The translations under genes and the position numbers were made by a program. Below the pieces are notes generated by a model. It was not told the origin of the DNA. It worked only from the letters and a program-made list of their open reading frames with translations, and did no database searches. Shown piece after piece: positions 56,598-64,000 of a stretch of 64,000 bases of DNA. Positions within the stretch are counted from its first letter, which is position 1. Each line of letters opens with the position of its first letter. The DNA is from Platerodrilus igneus. Lineage: Eukaryota > Arthropoda > Insecta > Coleoptera > Lycidae. Location: assembly GCA_036346225.1 (NCBI GenBank), contig JARFIW010000139.1, positions 1,860,001 to 1,924,000 on the forward strand, read 5' to 3'.

Positions 56598-59532
56598 AGA
56601 AAACTGCCATTATTATTAGAAAATAAGTTGTGTGATTTACCGCTTAGTTAACATTAATATTTAAGCACGTCTATTAAACGCTGACGTACAGCACGCCAGT
56701 TTTGTATTTTGTAATTCGCATAATTTTTATTCTGGCTGTCAATAAATAGTCTTCCTTTTAACATCTTTCTGAAATTAATCAATTGTCTGTAATTTTTGTA
56801 ATTAGCTTCAAAAATTTCGTAAGTATGCAACATTTTTAAAGGATTTTGTGTATGTAAATACCGTATAGGCACGTAACTGACTGCCGACTACATAACTATT
56901 AAATACTCTACAACAAAACCAGTATACACTATTATTTGTTGTAGAATACAACCATCTTCTTTGGACTAATTCGGAATTTGGCATTGCTAGACTTTTATTC
57001 TTTATTGTCTTTAAAATATTCAATAGTTATTTCTTTCAGTAACACTATTCTATTAATAATTTTCAGAAAGCTTTAGACGTATAATGTGAGAGAACGTAAG
57101 TGGAAACTTTTTAAAGGGTGGGACTAAGTTCAAACGAAATTAGTACACGAAGATGATCAAACCAAGTTATGCGTTAGCAACAACGGACGCGTACATAGGC
57201 CGTTGACTCTTCGATAAGTGGCCGGCAAGGAAAAGAACAAACTGATGTTTGAGTGACAGTGGACGTGTCGTTGAAGGTAAGGCAGGGAGGTTTTCAGGGG
57301 CTAATATCGAATTATTTTGAGCTTTACTAGATACCAGAAAGTTAAAACACATGAATCGTGGATTTATTGTCGGTCGGGGTAATTAACCAGGAAAGGGCGA
57401 TGAATTGGTTTCACTTGTCAACGGAAGTTGGAATTGTAAGATGACCTACCGTACCAAGAAAGTACACACCAGATATATCATTATATCCCTGGACACTACA
57501 TTATTAGTTGTAAGAATCGTTTGGAACATTAAAACAGTGAATTTTTTACGAACTTTTTTAGTTTCCTTATGGTATATAATTATGTACTCGTGGATTTAAA
57601 TAGAGAATGACTTTTGCATCTATGTAGTGGGAAAATAATACTTCGTTCTCAGGAGTATTCTTTTGGACTGTGAAATAACAACGAAAAATATTGTTTTTAA
57701 ATTTAAGCATAATATTATTAGCAAAGGAAGTTTAAAAATTTGACTATTTTAAAAGAGTAAGAAATATGTACATGTAAGCTTGAGTGTGGAATTATTGTTT
57801 GTTAAGGCGTGTAGGCAGTAGTTTAAATGGACAATGGAATGGTTACGTGAAAAGTTGGGATTGCGCTGTTTTTTGTCTGCATTGTTGTTAGAGGCATTTC
57901 CAAATAAATAAATAGTATTTAAAATGCCATTAGGATCAATCGGAGAAAAATTATAACAATGAAAAAGTAGTATTATTTATGGATTAATGTTTTTCTTTGG
58001 GGTTCTGTTAATAATACCGCGTCAGTAGGATGTAGAGTAGGTTTGTTGTTTTTAGGATTAATGTACGTGCAATGATATGTTTTGAAATTTGTTTTTAATA
58101 GAGTCTAAATTTAGAAGCAATTTTATTTGCAGTTAGTTGTAAAATAGGTAAAGTGAGCATTGTTAAAGGATATCCAGCCTCTTCAATAATGAAGTCGTAT
58201 TTTGCGAGAGGTCTTTATTTTGTAAATTGTTTCAGTTTCATAAAACATTAAAGGAGTTGTTTTAAAGATATGATTACGAAAGATAAAAAATGAGGGAACG
58301 AGATTTACGAAACCGACAGCAAGACCTGTCCGTAATAACCGACTTCCGGGTAGTGAATATATCAACTAAATTGCTTGATCAAGACGGTTTGACGCCTTTA
58401 ATTTTGAACATTTAGTAGCCTTTCAAGGTACATAGTAAAAAAGTTTTATATTTCGACTACTTTCCATTTTAGATTTTTTTTTGCACGTTTTTCATAGAAG
58501 TCCATTCCTGCACTATTGAAAGTTAGCCGGTGCACTTATAAAATTGTTACAAGGTTTCCGCCGCTTTTGGGTACTTCGAAATTCTTTACGTACCGTCTTT
58601 TTACCCGTAACAGACAAAGGCAAGATGAAATATTAGCAACTGGATATGACACAAAGAATTTCTTGGTATTGCCCTTTTGCTTTTAACACTTTCAATCTTT
58701 AACCATCTTTCTCTTTCTGTTAAATGTTCATAAGGAGTATTTTTCATAATCTTTAATCTTTTAAAATTAATAAAATAACGTTTTCAAAAATTAGTAATAT
58801 AATTTTAATTTTAAAGAGAAGGCCAAGATGTCAAAATGTTTTGCACTGTGACAAAATTGATAAAAAAATTCTTGATAAATACATTAATCGAATAATATTT
58901 ACGGTCTTTACAATATTAACTTGTTACTTTTTGATGGTATTTATCTTTATGTTAATATAACAAATTATTTTGTTATTCTCATCCCGATTTTATTAAAATG
59001 CTGAACATTTAATTTTTTTGTGGAAAAAAATTTTTATATATAATAATCAGGATATTCACACTCAATATAATATAAAATCTGGCAAATTCAACCTAGAAAT
59101 TATATATTATACTTGAAAAATAGAAATAATAACATTACTATTACAACCGTAGAAAGTAAATAACATTTGAAACAACACTTCCCAAATTAACATTGCACTT
59201 TTCAACTGTTCATAATATACCCCGATTACTTTAACACACTCACTGCCACCTGTATCATTAATGATTTACCAAGGAAGGAACCTTTCAAATCGCTATGTAT
59301 CTAAACAAATACACTTCAACAGGGTTTCTTATGCGAACTCGATTGCTCTGGGTTGACACTACATACCACACCACATTGAATTTTTGGCCTATGCATATGT
59401 ATGTAAGAGTTTTTATTCAAAATAATAGACACATTTATTTAATTGTATATTGCAGTAAACATATTCTAATTGTAATTCATATAAACAAAAACTAAAGATA
59501 ATGAAACATCTAATGATTAACATAAACAAAAA
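56598..59532. other. Unrecognised stretch
   Basis: No gene or element was recognised over nearly 3 kb, only short frames without motifs. Confidence 0.45.
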
Positions 59533-60960
59533 CTAAATCAAAGTAAAAAACATCGAATGTTGAAGCATTGTCTGCAGAATACGGTGATAAATCACAGGTA
59601 TCGTAAACGCTTGTAACTTGGGAGGCCAGTATCTTCTTCCCATATATGATTTTTTTTCTTCCATAGATTTTGTATCAATGAGAACACCGATCTCATTTTT
59701 TTTGAGAATGTGGAACAAGATGATGAGTTTTTCTCTTTCGAGTATAGGTTCACAGTGTTTTCTCTGATCTTGAATCTTTGTGTCTGCAGTCTGATATTGT
59801 CATATTATTTTGTGAATGGCATTTTCTTTGTACAAAAAATATACTTTTACCAGTAATGTCCCTATATCAGTTCAATTGCAATTTTTCTGTACCATTTCAT
59901 ACATCTTCGTGGCGTCGTGTTATATGACGATAGCTGATCACTCATGTCAACAGAAAACTTTCCGGCATCGTAATTCAAAACGCAACTAGGTTTTGTAGTT
60001 TATCGGCCAAATTCTAATGTCACTGTTTCTGTGTCAATACCATTGTGGTTTGTACTCAACATCGAAACATCCCTTTTATCTTTCTATCTCAGAACAATTA
60101 TGCCTTCTTGGGATTGTTGTGCAGCTATTGTTCCTCGTTGAAGTTTGACGTTCTTTATAACTCCTGGAATTTGTTTCCTATTTTTTCGTATTGTGCCAAC
60201 AACATGAGTTTTTTGTGTCATGAGCCTTACCGCAAGTGATATGCTTGTATAGAAATTTTAATATACCTTAATTTAGAAGGTTTTTACACAATTTTATGAC
60301 AAAGTTTTCAGAAGCCGGCAAATCCCCACTTTACTTGTCTTTCCCTACATATACTGACAAGTTCCATGTGTAACTTTGTTCTGTGCAGAGTTTATACAGT
60401 TTTATCTCGTAGCGATGGCGTTTTGAAGGAATATACTGTCGAAAACTCAAGCGCTCTCTCTATGGAATCATAGTTTCGTCAATACAGATTTTTGATTCTT
60501 GTGAATACGTACTTTGAAAATTATTCACGAAATTTGCAGTACTTTTTCTATTTTATATAAGCTTTTTTTGTGGCCAGTTTGTGTTATCAGCAAAATGCCA
60601 AAACTTTAGAAGATGCTCGAATCGATTGCGTGGCATAGTTCTTTTAGGTAAAGAAAATGAATATAAAATATTTGTGCTCGAATAATCAGCTAGTTTTGGT
60701 ACTTTTACCATACCCATCCAACCAAGTAAACCAAGAACTTTCTTCATTTTTTCAACATCCGTAGGCGTCCATAAATGTAGTCTGGAATCAGGTGTTAGAT
60801 CAGTAGATTCCAGAACTTGCGTCGCATACAAATTTGCCTCATCTATCATTATATTTATAATCTCGAGTGCAAGAAATAAGGTAAAGTAATCCAAAGGATC
60901 AGCCATTGCTAAAATTCCACTAATAGAGGGGTCCATTACACTTGAACCGGAAACGGTAAA
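59533..60960 (-). pseudogene. piggyBac-type transposase relic
   Basis: On the minus strand from about 60955: MDPSISGILAMADPLDYFTL, FLALEIINIMIDEANLYATQ, LGLLGWMGMVKVPKLADYSS, MPRNRFEHLLKFWHFADNTN. These are N-terminal landmarks of the DDE_Tnp_1_7 family in order. Then KICIDETMIP, a stop where Trp is expected, RERLSFRQYIPSKRHRYEIK and LYKLC give the first catalytic Asp block. Later pieces include IRKNRKQIP-like sequence near 60190 and VDMSDQLSSYNTTPRR plus KWYRKIAIELI near 59950-59880. Frameshifts and stops abound after 60550. The C-terminal Cys-rich finger and TTAA-flanked termini were not identified. Inactive. Confidence 0.85.
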
Positions 60961-61019
60961 AGGAACTGCTTTTTGTTTTCCTGCAGAATTTCCCCATATT
61001 ATCTTAGAATTAGTGTGGA

Positions 61020-61670
61020 TCTTAAAGTGACTGCATAGGGTTCAGCGTTAATGTTGACACCGTGTTGTTTAAAATCCAAGAACTGCACACGCTGGTAATG
61101 AAAAAATCGTGCACGCTTCTACTGCATATTTCAATGTTTCGATTGAGGTTCGGAGTGATAACACCAAGACTCATCACCGGCAACAATTTGGTGTAGAACA
61201 GCAATACCTTGTTGTTGATAGCGCATAAAATTTTGTATTGATAAAATCGAACGCATATTCTTCTACTTATCAGCAAGCAATCGTGGGATCCACTGAGCGA
61301 CAACTTTGCGATCGCCAATACTATGAATGATAGAATCCACATTTCCCATGCTGATGTTTAACATATGGAAAAGTTTTCTAACTTTGATGCGTTTATTTGC
61401 GGGCAATGCAGTTTCCAATTGTCTCACATTTGCATCTGATACTGCAATACGCGCAGGTCCGGGTTGGGTTAAATCTTTAGTTGATTCTCTTCCCTGTCGA
61501 AATTTATTGCACCATTCAACCAATAACTAAAGTCATCATACACAGTTTTCATTTTCTTATAAATTTCCATTCCTTGACACCCTTCAACAACCGAAAACTG
61601 AATAACTGCACGCAGGTTATCTTTGAACGGGTTTTCTATCGTATATGCTATTTTTAATTTAGTCACAATA
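61020..61670 (-). pseudogene. Mariner-like transposase relic (N-terminal half)
   Basis: On the minus strand, LRAVIQFSVVEGCQGMEIYK, KMKTVYDDFSY and, after a shift, VEWCNKFRQGRESTKDLTQ, GPARIAVSDANVRQLETALP, KRIKVRKLFHMLNISMGNVD, VAQWIPRLLADK. A further shift gives AVLHQIVAGDESWCYHSEPQ (first catalytic Asp in GDESW). The DNA-binding and linker order matches SETMAR/GVQW-type mariner transposases. The second and third Asp blocks are missing. No terminal repeats were found. It abuts the piggyBac relic. Confidence 0.8.
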
Positions 61671-62371
61671 CTATTTACACAAACAATATGTACAAATGGA
61701 TTCTGTGATGATAGAAACGAAATGATGGCTACGCTGATCCAACGTGCTTCTGCTGAATTATCCTTGCATGTATCTGCTGCAATACCGCAATGTGTTACGT
61801 GTTAAGTGATTTAACTCATAACATACTTTTTTAATTATTGGATTACCAATTTCCACTTTTTATATTAATTAAATTTGCTGTTTTATCTAAAAACTGAAGA
61901 CTCCCTTGTTTCCTGAATTTGATCTTATTTAGTTTATGAGTTTGCTACGGTAATCCGTGCGAACAAAAGGAAAGCAAAGTATAGTAAGCAAAGTAACAGT
62001 AAGCCCGCACCGAGTACCACGACAAAACAAGGGGAATCTAATCAATTAATGTACTAGTTAAAAACGTTGTAGAGTAGGATGGGTCACACAGAAAGAAAAA
62101 GGAAACATCAAGAGACACAATTTATTTACCAACCCTCAAGAAAGTAAAATGTTAAAAAATCAATTCGTATAGAACAAAATATTTATCCAAAATATCCTGG
62201 AGATTTATATTCCATCGCAATGCATAATTTTTTTCCAATAAACATCCATATGTAAATAAAACAACCACGTTTTAAACGTATTATAATATTTTTGAAGGGA
62301 GTGTTTTAATAAATAGACATCAAAGTAACGGTTATATTCAAAATACAATACATCTCCGTACTTTGTTAATA
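61671..62371. other. Unrecognised stretch before the mariner
   Basis: AT-rich, with no supported feature. It ends with the TA target dinucleotide at 62370-62371. Confidence 0.45.
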
Positions 62372-63655
62372 CGAGGGTGGTTTGAAAAGTTCGCGAAATG
62401 GAGCACAGATGGCAGCATCAGTTCGAATAAAATATATGCATTGATGGATCCGACTATCTAGTGCGCAGACGTTAAATTTGACATTATTCTGTCAAGTAGT
62501 ATTAATTTGGTGTTAGTAAAGTTAGTTTTGTGAGTTTTTCAAAATGGATAAAACTGAAACGCGCACTGTTATCAAATATTTTGGAAAAAAGGATTGGAAA
62601 GCAACAGCAATACATAAAGATATGCAGGATACATTAGGACACTCCGCTCCATCATTTATAACTCTGCACAAGTGTATGACGGAATTTAGACGTGGTCGTG
62701 AGGGCATAGAAGATGACCGGCGCAGTGGACGACCAAAAACTGCCATCACGCCTAAAATCGTCCAAAAAGTTAATGATTTGGTTACGCAGGATCGTCGATT
62801 AAAGGTCTCCGAAATTGCTAAGGATGCAGGTATTTCAGATGAAAGAGCATTTCATATCTTAACTGCGGAATTAGGTATGAAAAAGCTTTCGGCAAGATGG
62901 GTGCCGCGCATATTGACAATTGATCAAAACCTTTAGAGGAAGAGAATTTGCCAACAGAGTTTAGACTGCCTTAACTTCAATAAAACCGATTTTGTACGAC
63001 GATTTCTTACGACAGATGAAACGGGTTCGCTATTATACCCCTGAAACCAAGTAACAATTTAAACAATGGAAACATAGGGATTCTCCACCATCAAAGAAAG
63101 CAATGTGCGTGAAGTCGGTTGAAAAAGTTATGGCATCAATTTTTGGGATGCTAAGATGTCCTACTAATTGACTATCTTCCTAGGGGCGAAACAATAAACG
63201 GTGAGTATTACGCTAAACGTCTAGACCAACTGGATAAAAATATTTGTGAAAAAAGACCTGCATTGCGTAAGAAGAAGATCATTTTCCATCAGGATAATGC
63301 ACGTCGACACACAAGTGCAGTAGCAATGCAAAAATTGAATGAGCAGAAGTACGATCTGTTGCAGCATCCACCTTATTCGCCTGATTTGGCTCCTTCTGAC
63401 TTCCAGCTGTTACCACGACTAAAAGTTTTCCTTGGGGGAAAACGATTTTCCATGGACGAAGAAGTAAAAGCAGCTGTCGACGTTTATTTTAGAGGCCTTG
63501 AAGAATCGCAGTTTCGTGATGGCATAATGGGTTTGGAACATCGCTGGATGAAGTGTATTCAACTTGACGGAGATTATGTTGAAAATTAAACTATATTTTA
63601 AAAACAAATTTTTTCACTTTTCCCTTCGTTTTGCGAACTTTTCAAACCACCCTAG
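62372..63655 (+). mobile_element. Nearly full-length mariner element, 1284 bp
   Basis: TA flanks both ends (62370-62371 and 63656-63657). The terminal inverted repeats are CGAGGGTGGTTTGAAAAGTT (left) and the complement CTAGGGTGGTTTGAAAAGTT (right), extending to about 28 bp with few mismatches. The length is that of an intact mariner. It carries a damaged transposase gene (62544-63589). Confidence 0.97.
62544..63589 (+). pseudogene. Mariner transposase, frame broken, all three catalytic Asp blocks visible
   Basis: From ATG at 62544 the first 130 codons are intact: MDKTETRTVIKYFGKKDWKA, HKDMQDTLGHSA, LHKCMTEFRRGREGIEDDRR, SGRPKTAI, LKVSEIAKDAGISDERAFHI, SARWVPRIL. This covers the paired helix-turn-helix DNA-binding domain and the WVPR linker motif. 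A shift near 62930 ends the frame. The catalytic part continues in other frames with FLTTDET (first Asp), FWDAK, then from about 63190 an intact frame with YAKRLDQLD, IIFHQDNARRHTS (second Asp), HPPYSPDLAPSDFQLLPRLK (third Asp) and a normal C-terminus ending DYVEN. Several indels and stops between 62930 and 63190 inactivate it. Its two intact ends suggest fairly recent activity. Confidence 0.93.
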
Positions 63656-63657
63656 TA

Positions 63658-64000
63658 ATAATACAATTTTAAGTTTTGACGTTATCAAAATAAAATAGAT
63701 TCAAAATATTTAATTTTGTAAATAATAATAATAATAACTATCACAGATTTTACGAGTTAATCGAAATAAATTTGAAGTACCATAAATTTTATAACTGAAT
63801 AGTTAATATGATTCTACAGGATTTTAAACAAATAATTGTTTAAATTGCGAGGGACTCGGATTTGCTAATACACGCAAAATAACCGTGGAAGCGGTACTGA
63901 ATATGCACTTTTAAATTAATTAATTAATTGTTTAATAACAGGAACGGAACGTAACAAGTTACTAACTACATTTTTAAAATAGAATGTTTTATTATGCATA
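63658..64000. other. Right edge, nothing recognised
   Basis: It contains a short (AAT)n run at about 63722-63738 and otherwise AT-rich sequence. Confidence 0.5.

Noticed and set aside
1..64000. CRISPR array, bacterial operons or rRNA genes
   Set aside because: The repeats seen are microsatellites, minisatellites and transposons; there is no spacer-repeat regularity, no ribosomal sequence, and coding remnants are eukaryotic transposon types.

Overview
The window looks like AT-rich, transposon-dense intergenic or intronic DNA from an arthropod, most likely an insect. The evidence is spliced eukaryotic coding segments, a PIF/Harbinger element with introns, mariner and piggyBac relics, a GIY-YIG Penelope-like element, R1-like and other LINEs, a tRNA-derived SINE, copia and other LTR relics, and long (TA)n and (GT)n tracts. 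The species cannot be named from sequence alone. No complete, recognisable host gene was found. The best host candidate is one signal-peptide exon at 49982-50115; a 36-codon secreted-type ORF (16502-16612) and an orphan 174-codon open frame (12933-13457) are weaker.

Left part (1-19.5 kb): mostly unrecognised AT-rich DNA, with a diverged direct duplication of about 2.4 kb (3611-6585 and 8362-10842). Copy A alone carries a GC-rich insertion of about 430 bp. Further right are the orphan ORF pair near 13 kb, several TA microsatellites and the 3' end of a Penelope-like element (17.5-18.35 kb) ending in a perfect 30-bp-arm palindrome.

Middle (19.5-44 kb): a two-gene PIF/Harbinger element (19597-25070) has a five-exon transposase and a convergent Myb/SANT-like gene. 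It is followed by a decayed R1-like LINE, an 8-bp-unit satellite, a decayed copia element broken by LINE 3' ends, and a 563-bp LINE deletion derivative with an 11-bp target duplication. Next is an LTR element (33802-38724) with PBS, gag-like ORF, internal tandem repeats and polypurine tract but no visible pol; its 5' LTR holds a SINE with a 12-bp target duplication. A LINE copy at 40.6-42.1 kb is arranged head to tail as expected from twin priming.

Right part (44-64 kb): a GT-rich array contains three 113-114 nt exon-like units. It lies next to an R1-like LINE and to LINE reverse-transcriptase pieces that form an inverted repeat. Then come the secreted-protein exon, transposase relics, an LTR/PBS relic complementary to tRNA-Lys(CUU), two internally deleted mariners, a piggyBac relic, a mariner-like relic and a nearly full-length mariner (62372-63655) whose transposase frame is broken.

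The genes do not form a pathway. The only evident functional pairing is the Harbinger transposase with its Myb/SANT-like partner. At least five copies or fragments of one LINE family recur (32.3, 40.6, 44.6, 47.8-48.7 and 53.6 kb), so this family has shaped much of the window.
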